Assembly: GCA_951799405.1 (NCBI GenBank)
Contig: OX637337.1
Location: 14,816,347-14,880,346 of the forward strand
Source of the DNA: Agapetus fuscipes
Taxonomy: Eukaryota; Arthropoda; Insecta; Trichoptera; Glossosomatidae
Length of the DNA stretch: 64,000 nucleotides
Reading direction: 5' to 3'
The notes beneath the pieces were generated by a model. It was given only the letters and a program-made list of their open reading frames with translations. It did not search any database and was not told the origin of the DNA. A program made the translations under genes and the position numbers. Of the stretch, positions 12,301-19,515 are shown in pieces; position 1 is the stretch's first letter, and the number at the start of each line of letters is the position of its first letter.

Positions 12301-13624
12301 CGGTTTCACACGAGGACATAATATCGTCCTTCTGTACAAGTGGAGCTATTGCGACATCTATGGAAGCATCACCGAAGGTCAATAAATGTACCTACAACCT
12401 TGGACCTCGAGCAAACAACAATAATTCAAAAATTTGTAAATTTTTAGGATTCAAATTAAACACTGTTTTATGTTCACGCATCCAATTTTTTTTTTTTTAA
12501 TATTTACAAACGTTTTCGATCTATAATCATCGTCAGGTATATATTATCAGGTATATGATTAAAAAAAGAAAACGTTTGTAAAAATAAAAAAATAAAAATA
12601 ATTGTATACGTGAAAATAAAACAGTGTTTAAGTAATTTGAATCCTAAAAATTAACAAATTATTGAATATGAATTTTTTGACAGTGTTAATACACAAACAA
12701 TACAAAATATATATAAATAATTTAACAGTTTGTGTTTCTTCCTTGTAAAAGACACACGTCTCCTGAAGACGTCGGATATGACTCCGACGAAACGTAGAGA
12801 AAATTGTTCTTCTCTTTACACATCCGTAACATTGTAACATCCGTATTTTTCATTACAAAAAATAAGATATTAATGTCATACCTACATCAAAAGTAGACAT
12901 AAGCATGACGGCTGCCTGGAAACTAATTATAACAAGATCTTGTTTGTATAAAGACGACGCTCTGGGGCGCACTCTGTTTTGGTACACAAATGGGCTCAGA
13001 TGCTCTATCTATATCTTTTATGTTGATCGATGTATACAACAACATAAATGAGACATAAGAAATCAACGTTGTTGAAATACCTAAATATATATACCTACCT
13101 ACAATGATTAATTAATTTTTAATTCATACCTACTGATCTGTCATTATTGTCTATGTTGAGAAGCTACTTCCTGTTCTCTTGTTTTCCTTGCTATATTATT
13201 GTGATGTAATGTAAATTGTTGTGCTAATAAAATCTCCTATCATCCAACAACAAGAAGTATATTTAACTGAAGAATAATATTTACCAACAAACGTCATACG
13301 TCAAAGAGAGACATTAACATTGGTTTTCCTTGAGGGTTGCCAATGGCTGTAGAGCAAAGACGATGGACAGGCGAGAGTGGAGCAGAATCCTGGATTCAGC
13401 CAAGGCCCACCCAGGGCTGTCGAGCTTATGATGATGGTGATGATGGCCTGTTTATTTTATAAATCAAACACCTTGCACGTGGACATCAGGAACTCCAGGA
13501 TGTCGGCAGAGGGCTCGAAGTCCGGGTGGCAGAAGGGTCCGGAGCGTTCCAGGACTTTCCTGATGTTGAGCCATCTCTTCTGAAGGTGATCAGGACTGGC
13601 TGCGCGCGGCTCTTCACTCGCCAT
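1666..13624 (-). CDS. UBA3: UBA3, NEDD8-activating enzyme E1 catalytic subunit (gene, 3' end outside window)
   Basis: Catalytic half of the UBA3-NAE1 heterodimer, which adenylates NEDD8, carries it as a thioester and passes it to UBC12 for cullin neddylation. Six coding exons are visible: 13472-13624, 9541-9731, 6571-6731, 4331-4499, 2215-2458, 1666-1891. All have GT/AG borders and the joined frame stays open for 381 residues plus one base. The product has the nucleotide-binding GAGGLGCE motif, the adenylation-domain segment [15 protein letters not shown] and the catalytic cysteine motif [11 protein letters not shown], in the order known for animal UBA3 (about 460 aa). The last 70-80 residues (E2-binding ubiquitin-fold domain) are not found and should lie left of base 1. 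The start ATG at 13624 is supported by the family N-terminus [14 protein letters not shown]. Introns are packed with mobile elements. Identification is firm; exact borders are read by eye. Confidence 0.93.
1895..2195 (-). repeat. tRNA-type SINE filling UBA3 intron 5
   Basis: Degenerate copy of the SINE at 33447-33892 and 43697-43987, in the same orientation as UBA3. It has the tRNA-like head at the 2195 side, the body GGATGGACCTTTGG, a tail with CCTCAAGAGCCCTCT, and TAA repeats. The 323-bp intron is almost entirely this SINE. Confidence 0.75.
2215..2458 (-). CDS. UBA3: UBA3 coding exon 5
   Basis: Encodes [20 protein letters not shown] through [20 protein letters not shown] to ATCTTE, closely following the family catalytic-half and adenylation-domain sequence. 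Acceptor TATAG|GCTTCC, donor ACAGAG|GTACAA. A SINE begins about 20 bases into the next intron. Confidence 0.93.
2459..3240. other. Intronic DNA without recognised content
   Basis: Within UBA3 intron 4. AT-rich; long frames exist on both strands but none resembles a known protein and none has splice or codon support. Confidence 0.4.
3270..3590 (+). pseudogene. Decayed ORF of unknown, possibly transposon, origin
   Basis: Starts with an ATG at about 3281 giving [20 protein letters not shown] and stays protein-like, with breaks, to [13 protein letters not shown]. It lies in reverse orientation inside a UBA3 intron, as expected for transposon debris. Family not recognised. Confidence 0.3.
3970..4070. 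mobile_element. Fragment of the same MITE family as 61051-61266
   Basis: The stretch with GCATGCATCCCATACAGG and CACATGCGCCTA matches the reverse complement of the hAT-like MITE end near 61205-61260. It adjoins the exon-4 repeat array directly. Confidence 0.6.
4070..4330 (-). repeat. Tandem partial copies of UBA3 exon 4 end and splice donor
   Basis: Immediately downstream of exon 4 on the gene strand, a unit of about 102-104 bp repeats two full times and a third time in part. Each unit holds the last roughly 70 exon bases (CTLD-YPP-TIANTP region) plus the first roughly 33 intron bases. The exon/intron junction CTAG|GTGATC recurs near 4228 and 4126 as well as at 4331. The nearest copy still keeps an open cysteine motif ([10 protein letters not shown]); the next is frameshifted. 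The last partial copy runs into a fragment of the MITE also seen at 61051-61266. Confidence 0.88.
4331..4499 (-). CDS. UBA3: UBA3 coding exon 4 (catalytic cysteine)
   Basis: Encodes [20 protein letters not shown] through [18 protein letters not shown] to TIANTP plus two bases of Arg. The Cys in YPLCTIAN corresponds to the NEDD8 thioester cysteine of the family. Acceptor GATTGCAG|GCAGTG, donor CCTAG|GTGATC. The end of the exon, including cysteine motif and donor, recurs in tandem downstream (4070-4330). Confidence 0.94.
4650..4990 (+). repeat. 255-bp family repeat, two partial copies
   Basis: Two successive partial copies (about 4650-4790 and 4800-4990) with CAGCATGTGTAAGCG, GGAATGCATGTAATATGAA and ATCTTTGCAAC landmarks. 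The second continues into the longer interspersed element at 4991-5390. Confidence 0.7.
4991..5390 (+). mobile_element. Interspersed element, longer module joined to the 255-bp repeat
   Basis: Contains GTAATAGATACTCG-like and AATGGCTGTCAG motifs and the end GCCATCTAGTGC. Homologous, in the opposite orientation, to 33925-34324 and more distantly to 46790-47480 and 60716-61640. No ORF. Confidence 0.6.
5410..6240 (+). mobile_element. LINE fragment (RT C-terminus and 3' end), two frames
   Basis: The end of a non-LTR retrotransposon [42 protein letters not shown] and, after a stop at about 5894, [17 protein letters not shown] and GKGRPRKVW. These are the standard post-RT blocks of insect RTE/R1-like LINEs. 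The 3' end AGGCTCTGGCCACCCCTAGC recurs at 21655-21725. Nested in UBA3 intron 3, opposite in strand. 5'-truncated and inactive. Confidence 0.8.
6448..6570 (-). repeat. Degenerate partial copy of UBA3 exon 3 end
   Basis: Reading on the gene strand, [20 protein letters not shown], a stop, then [13 protein letters not shown] repeats the exon 3 end about 123 bases downstream. The copy has an in-frame TAG and its donor GT has become AA, so it looks non-functional. Confidence 0.88.
6571..6731 (-). CDS. UBA3: UBA3 coding exon 3
   Basis: Encodes [10 protein letters not shown] through [20 protein letters not shown] to NYNDD, the part of the adenylation domain containing the GLDSI(I/V)ARRW hallmark. 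Acceptor TTGCAG|GATCCC, donor GACG|GTACAC. The phases fit exons 2 and 4 exactly. A degraded copy of the end of this exon lies downstream at about 6448-6566. Confidence 0.92.
6980..7105 (-). mobile_element. LINE 3'-UTR fragment with poly(A)
   Basis: Minus-strand 3' end with poly(A) (poly-T on +, 7010-7025) preceded by GGGAGTCTCCCGCACAGG-like sequence. The same 3' end appears at 45780-45870, where RT C-terminal coding is still attached. Confidence 0.6.
7106..7457 (-). repeat. 5S rRNA/tRNA double-headed SINE
   Basis: Read from 7457 downward, the 5' part closely follows insect 5S rRNA (ATCACCGAAGTTAAGCAAC, then GGATGGGTAACC, CACCGCGTGT). A tRNA-like unit follows (GTAGT...GGATTCGGATCCCGG), then the body with GGTCCATCCAGCCTTACAGC. 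The 3' tail is missing and joins the LINE 3' end at 6980-7105. Second full copy at 33447-33892. Confidence 0.85.
7435..7530. repeat. Short repeat shared with 57300-57385
   Basis: GCATAGATGCCAGCCGCACTG and AGCCGCAGCCAAAGGGTTAAG occur here in one orientation and near 57300-57385 in the other. Probably a MITE end. Nothing recognised in 7531-7855, which holds an open frame without homology. Confidence 0.5.
7858..8278 (-). repeat. tRNA-derived SINE (third family)
   Basis: The head near 8275-8205 reads GATAGCTCAGGTGGTAGAG (A box) and CTCGGGTTCGAATCCCACC (B box). The body has AAATACCGGCAAGG and AAGTGGTTGGCGTAAGG. Other copies: 53672-53960 (+) and a 5'-truncated one at 11885-12045 (+). Confidence 0.85.
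8370..8624. mobile_element. hAT-type MITE
   Basis: 255 bp with terminal inverted repeats CAGTGACGGCTC / GAGCCGTCACTG, flanked by perfect 8-bp target duplications GTTCTGAG (8362-8369 and 8625-8632). No coding capacity. Confidence 0.92.
8642..8885 (+). repeat. 255-bp family repeat, nearly complete
   Basis: Begins with GAGGCTGACCTCCCATACCG and ends ATGCAACTTAGATTTAT, covering the whole unit. Confidence 0.8.
9085..9388. repeat. (GATA)n microsatellite
   Basis: About 300 bp of TAGA repeats broken by GTAGA and GAAGTAGA variants. All translations across it are Ser/Ile/Tyr-rich artefacts. Confidence 0.97.
9395..9510 (-). repeat. Partial copy of UBA3 exon 2 end with donor
   Basis: On the gene strand the segment [20 protein letters not shown] to FIKDR repeats the end of exon 2 about 121 bases downstream, and keeps the junction ACAG|GTGATGAC and the next roughly 25 intron bases. 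It abuts the GATA microsatellite. Confidence 0.88.
9541..9731 (-). CDS. UBA3: UBA3 coding exon 2 (nucleotide-binding fold)
   Basis: Encodes [20 protein letters not shown] onward to FINA plus two bases of the next Arg codon. It holds the glycine-rich ATP-binding loop, the acidic strand VDMD and the NLNRQFLF segment typical of E1 adenylation domains. Acceptor CCACCAG|GTGCTG, donor GCCAG|GTGATGAC. The 3' part of this exon is duplicated just downstream (9395-9510). Confidence 0.93.
10043..11098 (-). CDS. Penelope-like reverse transcriptase / GIY-YIG endonuclease, N-truncated
   Basis: 351 codons. The front carries late RT motifs ([20 protein letters not shown], then [12 protein letters not shown] with the catalytic YVDD). 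The rear carries a GIY-YIG nuclease: SPGVY at the GIY strand, [20 protein letters not shown] as the YIG strand and conserved Arg helix. The N-terminal RT motifs are missing: the ORF stops where the inverted copy begins, so the protein is not complete. Between GVY and the normally adjacent PCSCG lies an insertion of about ten residues, coded by a perfect hairpin at 10377-10418. Such enzymes reverse-transcribe the element RNA at nicked DNA. Confidence 0.88.
   Translation of the reverse strand: MGNCLSPAVANLYMEFFEKRAMETAPKKPKCWFRYVDDTFIIWNHGEEELNNFLTHLNSINHRIQFTMEKENCDNSIAFLDVLVTRTHEGILNYKVYRKPTHTDRYLHKFSNHHPAQKRGVIKTLMDRATRICQPASLETEIQHLKTALVRNGYTNKEINRFTRRRNASTITSKYDTNATKVFIPYLRGITDRIGKILLKNNIKTIYIPTMKIQHALRSAKDRLDVLDSPGVYFGIHQVSPVLPCSCGLLYVGTTKRFINTRVKEHKRNCRLGQTEKSAVAEHALLDNHDINFDDTKIIAKARGYYARLYREAIEIYKNKNFNRKEECLKLNKTWLSTIEVMKEGSFIPNN
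10377..10418. repeat. Perfect 19-bp-arm hairpin in the GIY-YIG region
   Basis: GGACTCACCTGGTGTATAC, four bases CAAA, then its exact reverse complement. The frame is kept across it. Confidence 0.9.
11103..11512 (+). repeat. Inverted copy of the Penelope-like 3' region
   Basis: Encodes on + the same C-terminal residues ([20 protein letters not shown] to GSFIPNN) as 10043-10235 does on -, then the same non-coding 3' sequence. Only a handful of differences are visible, so the copies are recent or gene-converted. Confidence 0.88.
11885..12045 (+). repeat. 5'-truncated SINE, third tRNA-derived family
   Basis: Shares TCTTCACAAGAAATGAGAA and AAGTGGTTGGCGTGAGGCC with 53672-53960. The tRNA-like head is missing. 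12046-12425 shows only a short repeated phrase (GACATAGATGG) and no gene. Confidence 0.75.
12430..12850. mobile_element. Penelope-like 3'-end fragments in snap-back arrangement
   Basis: 12435-12655 is a long imperfect palindrome whose arms contain AGGATTCAAATTAAACACTG and its complement. It is followed by a fragment holding the reverse of ATTAACACTGT and the CTGAAGACGTCGG...CCGACGAAACG hairpin (12760-12800). Both motifs occur at the 3' end of the Penelope-like element at 11550-11700. Confidence 0.65.
12851..13349. other. Intronic DNA, nothing recognised
   Basis: AT-rich, no coding, tRNA-like or TIR signal seen. Confidence 0.4.
13350..13455 (+). mobile_element. LINE 3'-end fragment with (ATG)n tail
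   Basis: About 85% similar by eye to 1556-1655 (GAGCAAAGACGATGGACAGG, GGATTCAGCCAAGGCCCACC), ending GATGATGGTGATGATGG next to UBA3 exon 1. Confidence 0.65.
13472..13624 (-). CDS. UBA3: UBA3 coding exon 1
   Basis: Encodes residues 1-51, from [10 protein letters not shown] to LMSTCK, with the family-conserved block [16 protein letters not shown]. It ends in phase 0 at the donor AAG|GTGTTTG. Only about 25 intron bases separate the donor from a LINE 3' tail. The hAT element starting at 13925 lies about 300 bp upstream of the ATG, so the promoter is either in that short interval or beyond the transposon. Confidence 0.9.
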
Positions 13625-13684
13625 TGTTAACGCTAGATGTATTTAGTGATTTCAATAATTTTATGAAATATACTTTAAATTTTG

Positions 13685-13745
13685 CACAGACGGCTTACCG
13701 GTGTGAAGATAGCCTGACAGTTGGGGAAAATTGAATTTCCCCACA
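13685..13745. repeat. Short repeat near the UBA3 start, shared with 22140-22205
   Basis: GGCTTACCGGTGTGAAGATA and GCCTGACAGTTG recur as the reverse complement near 22150-22205. Probable MITE fragment. Confidence 0.45.
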
Positions 13746-15200
13746 TTATAAAAATAATTATAAAAAGTGAATTAAAATGTAATTAAAGTACAAATTAAAT
13801 AAATTAAATAATCCAAACAAATAAAGCATACGTAAAACTACTGAAAAATACATCAAAAATTGACCACATACCCCAGTCCTTCATAGTAAATGCACATTTT
13901 ACGGTATGGAATTTTGTGCTACAATAGGGCTGCCATACGTCCCGACCACAGAGTATAGTCCCGACACGTCGGGACATGTCACCCACAGAGTAGGGTAAAT
14001 AGAGGCGCCACTCCTGCGTTGAGCATAAGTACCTAACATAGATTATAGTAACTTGTGCTGCCACCTGCTGCGACCAGAAGGCAACGTTACCACGATTCAT
14101 ACTATATATACCTACCTGTATGATACCTATATACATATTGTTATTATTATGCCTGTATTATTATCGGTATATTATTATTAACTTCATATTATTATTCAAG
14201 GATACTCTGTTATTCAAAATCAAACCATTTTTTTTATATTTCTTAAAGATTTATTAACGTAGGTATATATTTACAAAACAATATTATTTCAAAACATGAT
14301 AAATATCTTATAAAATATTACTATAACTTGGTTCATCATTCCTCAATACTGTCTTAATTGAATGCTGAGCATGCAAATTGCTAGGACAAAGCCAAATACT
14401 TGAAAATTTAAAGCCGCCACCAAGAAAGTAGCCCTTTTTGATTTTATACAAACATTATTGAGAAATGATTACCGAACACAATGTCAACACACGAATTCAC
14501 AACGACAAAACTGTATCGTCACTTGTCACCCAGCCGAGTTTCTAGGATAAAGGCAAATATTTTATTATTGGTTGCTAACGACGCAGTCCCAGACAAGGCT
14601 AATACATTTTGCTGTCGAGAAAACATTTCAAATTCAAAAATGTTCGAGAGTCCATGTCACATAACCTCACCATACGTAGCTACAAAAATGTACATTTTCA
14701 CGCGAGTGATAACTCATATTAATTATACAAGCGGATCAACGAAAAAAATACGATGATAATAAAGTTAATTAAGCGTGATTTCGTAACATGAATACAAAAT
14801 AAAAATCACTTAAACTTTGACAGCACGGACGGCGTCCACTAAAAATTTCAACTGAAGAATGGGTGGCCCTACGCCAGATCAAGTGTTTTAATTATTTCCA
14901 AAAAAAGTATTTTTTTGTGTTACGAAAATAAAAAGTAATGTATTATTTTGCTTAAATATATACAAAGTAGATGTTTGAAATAAAACGAACATTTCTATAT
15001 TGTCAGATTTGTAAAATAATGTATCATGCGTTTTTACAAAGGCTATCACTCATTCTGTTTTTAACAGGCTCGTGCCCGTAAATAATCATACTCTATGGTA
15101 ATTTATGTTTCATCGGGAACCGGCTGTTCAATATGACTCAGCCCGCATGATGTCACCCAATGTCACCGTTGTGTGCTCATCTGTCCCGATGTGAACACTA

Positions 15201-15692
15201 GGCCGTGTTCGGGGAGCTAGCTTGAGCACTTTGAACGCTTACAATAAAAATCGTGGTGGGGGTAGCTCGATCGCAAACCTCCCCGAACGATAAAAAGCGA
15301 ATTTCATATGTCAACCACACAGCAGCTGTCAAAGCTCGGCAGAACGGATGCAGATTTATCTTGAAACGCATTATTGAGCCATGATTCTAATATTTCCAGC
15401 AGAATTTTCAATTATTGAAGAGCTTTTGATATCTCGAATCCATTATTTAACATTAATAATTGTGTCTAATATTCGTGTTGTTGAGGTTAGCTGTCAACTG
15501 TCAGTGGAACTGTATGAACCATTGATGTGAAGTTGGAACGCTTCAGCCGACCCACCTTCGCAAAAAAGCGAAAATAGCGAACGGTCGAGGCGTCGTGCGT
15601 GACGTCATACCTCATAATATTTGCTTACGATGAGCTCCCCGAACGGTGTGTGAGTGCTTGAAGCGCTTGAAGCGCGCTCCCCGAACACGGCC
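15201..15692. mobile_element. Harbinger-like MITE
   Basis: 492 bp with TIRs GGCCGTGTTCGGGGAGC / GCTCCCCGAACACGGCC and a 3-bp duplication CTA on both sides. TIR style and 3-bp duplication fit PIF/Harbinger. No ORF. Confidence 0.8.
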
Positions 15693-15769
15693 CTAAAATG
15701 TCCCGAAGACCGACAACACGCGGCGATGTTGCGCGTTCGTATGGCTAGAGTGGGTGCGAGCGGATTTTC

Positions 15770-16066
15770 TTTCACGTAACTAAAGAGCTTGAAAGGAAAA
15801 GAAACCTATTAAAAATATGTCAGTATTTATATGCAGTTCCAGGTCACAATGCAAATGTTGAAAGAATTTTTTCCATGGTTTCAGCACAGTGGACAAATGA
15901 ACGCAATAGTCTTAACATAGACACAGTGGAAGTATAATGCAGTGCAAGTATAACTTTAAAATGACTTGCACTGAATTTTACAAGTACGTAAAAAAAGAAA
16001 AACACCTTATCAAGTTGGTGAAGTCATCCGAAAAATACAGCTGGCACAAGAAATATAAGGAGTAAA
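15770..16066 (+). pseudogene. hAT transposase C-terminal (dimerisation) relic
   Basis: Translation across the region gives VPGHNANVERIFSMVSAQW then NERNSLNIDTVEV, the conserved hAT C-terminal motif, followed after a stop by FYKYVKKEKHLIKL. The frame is broken and only the last part of a transposase is present, so this is a dead copy. Confidence 0.8.
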
Positions 16067-16231
16067 TAATTTTAGTATAGGTTTAATTAAGTATTTTATA
16101 TTTCCTACTCTACTTTTCTACTATTTTCTATTTTATATCTGCACTACTATTTTCTTTAAAATGTCCAAATAAACGTAATTTTAATAAACCCGGGTTTTTA
16201 TTTAATCCTTCCGACTTGGGTGTCCCCGGTA

Positions 16232-16301
16232 GGGATGGGCGATAAATATCGATATATTCGAAACCCGATATATATTTTTTAAATATCAATATTTATCGCC
16301 C
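16232..16301. mobile_element. Small palindromic MITE
   Basis: TA then GGGATGGGCGATAAATATCG at the left and a near-complementary TATTTATCGCCC at the right. The left end matches the TIR of 62518-62637. Confidence 0.55.
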
Positions 16302-16329
16302 GGAGCAAAATATTATCCTTAACTTATAG

Positions 16330-16563
16330 GTTGGTATGAGGCTGATCACCCATACTGTAAAAAATGATTCAATTAGCCTATGTCAACCCTGTTTCAGGGA
16401 AAGACGGCAGAAGGTGCAGAGTCTGTGTTCATTTACAGTTGTTTCTTTTTATATAAATATGTCTGCAATTTACATATGTAAGCGCGAACTAACATATGGT
16501 TGCTTATATGTATGCATATGATTGTAAGCTGTAAATGTTAATGTATCTTTACAGATTAGATTA
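16330..16563 (+). repeat. 255-bp family repeat copy inside the hAT
   Basis: GAGGCTGATCACCCATACTG through TTTACAGATTAGATTAGAT covers the unit. Confidence 0.75.
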
Positions 16564-16794
16564 GATCGCCGATATTTTATATAAGAAATATCAAAATCAT
16601 GTCTTTTTGATATTTTTTCTATGACCGATATTTTTTGGAACACGATTTGCACCCCCCCCCCCCCCCCCCTAGTGTCCCGACGACTCACTTCGAATTTATG
16701 GCAGCCCTATGCTACAACGAAACATAAACACTACATTTTTATATTTTTTAATGATGACTAAGTTTATAAGATATATAAGATTATAAGATTATAG

Positions 16795-17314
16795 ATTATT
16801 ATACTAAGTATAATAGGAAGTAAACAAAGCAATATTTTTTTTGTGCATTTTTCCGAGAATAAAAAAAAAAACATTACTATAACGAGAACTGCAATACAAA
16901 CAGTGCTGTTTTTTATTTTTTTTATGACAGCTTAAATGAAGCACTACTTGAAATGAAGCATTACAAGTAATAAACTTCGGTGATTTTTGTGCAACTGATG
17001 TGAACAACGAAAATTACAAATTCCACATTCTTACAATTTTTAATATTTTTGTGCTGGAAGATTGTGGGAGAACGAAATCATAAACACCCCCCTTTTTTTC
17101 TTCCGATATGATAGTGAAGCTAATCATGAAGCATTATATGCAGTAACATTTTTGTGCTAATTTTTTAAGATCGTGAAAAAAAAATTCTTAAAATTTTTCA
17201 TACTTTACAGATTTCAATATTTTTGTGCTGAAAGATTGTAGGAGAACGAAATCATAAACACCCCCTTTTTTTCTTCTGATATGATAGTGAAGCTAAAAAT
17301 GAAGCATCATATGC
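16795..17314 (+). repeat. Satellite-like array (about 180-bp unit), left of gap
   Basis: Units start near 17037 and 17217 with AATATTTTTGTGCTGGAAG, then GGGAGAACGAAATCATAAAC, a T-rich run and GATATGATAGTGAAGC. The 16871-17314 stretch recurs almost unchanged at 17856-18300. Confidence 0.85.
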
Positions 17315-17514
17315 NNNNNNNNNNNNNNNNNNNNNNNNNNNNNNNNNNNNNNNNNNNNNNNNNNNNNNNNNNNNNNNNNNNNNNNNNNNNNNNNNNNNNN
17401 NNNNNNNNNNNNNNNNNNNNNNNNNNNNNNNNNNNNNNNNNNNNNNNNNNNNNNNNNNNNNNNNNNNNNNNNNNNNNNNNNNNNNNNNNNNNNNNNNNNN
17501 NNNNNNNNNNNNNN
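17315..17514. other. Assembly gap, exactly 200 N
   Basis: Round length suggests a placeholder of unknown true size. It falls inside the satellite, with nearly identical DNA on both sides. Confidence 0.99.
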
Positions 17515-17855
17515 TAAAATCCAGTGCACAAAAATTGCATTGAGAGCATGCCACGACTCATATAAGCCATTAACGCAGCTTAATGCAATGTCAAAAAATA
17601 TCATTTTTTTCATCAAAAATGTTTAAATATGATATAGCAATCAAAATAAATGACAATTAACAAGAAATACGGTGTCAAAATGTTTCCAATAAAGTGTTTT
17701 TGTCATTAAATAACAAAAACACCACAATTTATAACAAAAATATATGTTTTCTGAATATCAAAGTGAGATAAATACGTTTTTCACAAGTGTCCCTATTAAT
17801 ATGGCAACCCACTGTAACTAGGCATTTTCAGACGAATTTCAACGTACACGCGCTA

Positions 17856-18325
17856 AAACATTACTATACGAGAACTGCAATACAAACAGTGCTGTTTTTT
17901 ATTTTTTTTATGACAGCTTAAATGAAGCACTACTTGAAATGAAGCATTACAAGTAATAAACTTCGGTGATTTTTGTGCAACTGATGTGAACAACGAAAAT
18001 TACAAATTCCACATTCTTACAATTTTTAATATTTTTGTGCTGGAAGATTGTGGGAGAACGAAATCATAAACACCCCCTTTTTTTCTTCCGATATGATAGT
18101 GAAGCTAATCATGAAGCATTATATGCAGTAACATTTTTGTGCTAATTTTTTAAGATTGTGAAAAAAAAATTCTTAAAATTTTTCATACTTTACAGATTTC
18201 AATATTTTTGTGCTGAAAGATTGTAGGAGAACGAAATCATAAACACCCCCTTTTTTTCTTCTGATATGATAGTGAAGCTAAAAATGAAGCATCATATGCA
18301 ATAACATTTGTGTGCATATTTGTTA
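17856..18325 (+). repeat. Second copy of the 16871-17314 satellite segment
   Basis: Matches the earlier segment base for base apart from scattered changes (ACTATACGAG for ACTATAACGAG). Two satellite units at about 18023 and 18203. Confidence 0.9.
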
Positions 18326-19190
18326 AAGATGTTAAAGTTAAAGTGTATTGAAGATGTGGCTGCTTGGATGAACGGAAACCGTCTGAAGATGAACCCAGAG
18401 AAGACAGAATTCATGTGGGTTGCATCCCCAAGAAGACAGCATCTTTTGGATATAGAGTCTTTTAATATTATGGGTGAGACCATTAAACCCCAGGATTCTC
18501 TCAAATTCTTAGGTGTGCATCTGGATGGGGCACTTTCCATGGAAAAACAGGTATCGGGGATTGTGAGCTCCAGTTTTTTCCACCTGAGGCAGATAAGGCG
18601 TATTCGCAGCTGCTTACCTGTTGATGCAGCAAGAACTCTGGTGAATGCGTTGGTGGTCTCAAGGTTAGACTACTGCAACAGCCTGATGCTTGGGCTTCCT
18701 AAGGTGCAACTAACAAGATTGCAGTCCGTTTTTAACACCGCAGCAAAAGTGATTTTGGGAGGCAGTAGAACTGACCATGTCACTCCTCTATTGCAGAATC
18801 TTCACTGGCTGCGTGTCCCGGAGAGAGTGGAATACAAAATGTGCCTGTTGGTATTTAAAGCACTCAGAGGAACGGCCCCTTCTTACTTAGCCGAATTATG
18901 TAAGCTTGACGAGATTTTTGATAAGCGGTGCACTCTTCGCTCGGCGCAGAGTGATGCTATCAACAAGCTGAAAATGCCATCTCGACGGAGCAGAACGGGC
19001 TTTGGGGATAGGGCGTTCAGTTCGGCATGACCGTTGTGCTGGAACCGGCTGCCTTTGAAGCTGAGGACGGAAACCAGCGAGGAGCGCTTCAGGAAGGAGC
19101 TGAAGACCACCATCTTCACAAGAAGAGAGTGAGCGGTGGGCGCCCTTGGGGTGGCTGGAGCCACTAAACGGCGCCCAAAAGAAGAATAAG
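18326..19190 (+). mobile_element. 5'-truncated CR1/L2-like LINE fragment
   Basis: Frame 18308-19030 encodes the end of an RT and its C-terminal region: MNPEKTEFMWVASPRRQHLL, LKFLGVHLDGALSMEKQV, VVSRLDYCNSLMLGLPK, NLHWLRVPERVEYKMCL. These match, block for block, the C-terminal part of the LINE at 34416-37601. The frame breaks at about 19028 but continues as CWNRLPLKL in another. Inserted into the satellite. Confidence 0.85.
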
Positions 19191-19244
19191 TCATCCAAAT
19201 ATATATATATGTGACAAAAAAATCTTAAAATTGTTCATACTTTA

Positions 19245-19515
19245 CAGATTTTAATATTTTTGTGCTGGAAGATTGTGGGAGAACGAAATCATAAACACCC
19301 CCTTTTTTTCATCCGATATGATAGTGAAGCTTATAATGAAGCATTATTTGAAATAAAATTTTTGTGCATATTTTTTAAGGTTGTGAAAAAAATATCTTTC
19401 AATGTTTCATACTTTACAGATTTCAATATTTTTGTGCTGGAAGATTGTGGTAGAACGAAATCATAAACACCCCCTTTTTTTTCCGATATGATAGTGAAGC
19501 TAATCATGAAGTATG
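19245..19515 (+). repeat. Satellite units right of the LINE fragment
   Basis: Two further units (near 19250 and 19430). At about 19512 the array switches orientation. Confidence 0.8.

Larger units (their letters stand above)
13925..16709. mobile_element. Decayed 2.8-kb hAT transposon
   Basis: TIRs TAGGGCTGCCATA / TATGGCAGCCCTA with perfect 8-bp target duplications TGCTACAA (13917-13924 and 16710-16717). A hAT dimerisation-domain relic lies inside (about 15770-16066). A Harbinger-like MITE (15201-15692), a 255-bp family repeat (16330-16563), a small palindromic MITE (16232-16301) and a C18-type homopolymer (about 16649-16668) are nested within. It sits about 300 bp upstream of the UBA3 start. 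Confidence 0.9.

Noticed and set aside
14481..14756. 91-codon ORF inside the hAT
   Set aside because: No match to hAT transposase motifs and no start context; probably chance.
17252..17616. ORFs reading through N
   Set aside because: They consist of gap characters.
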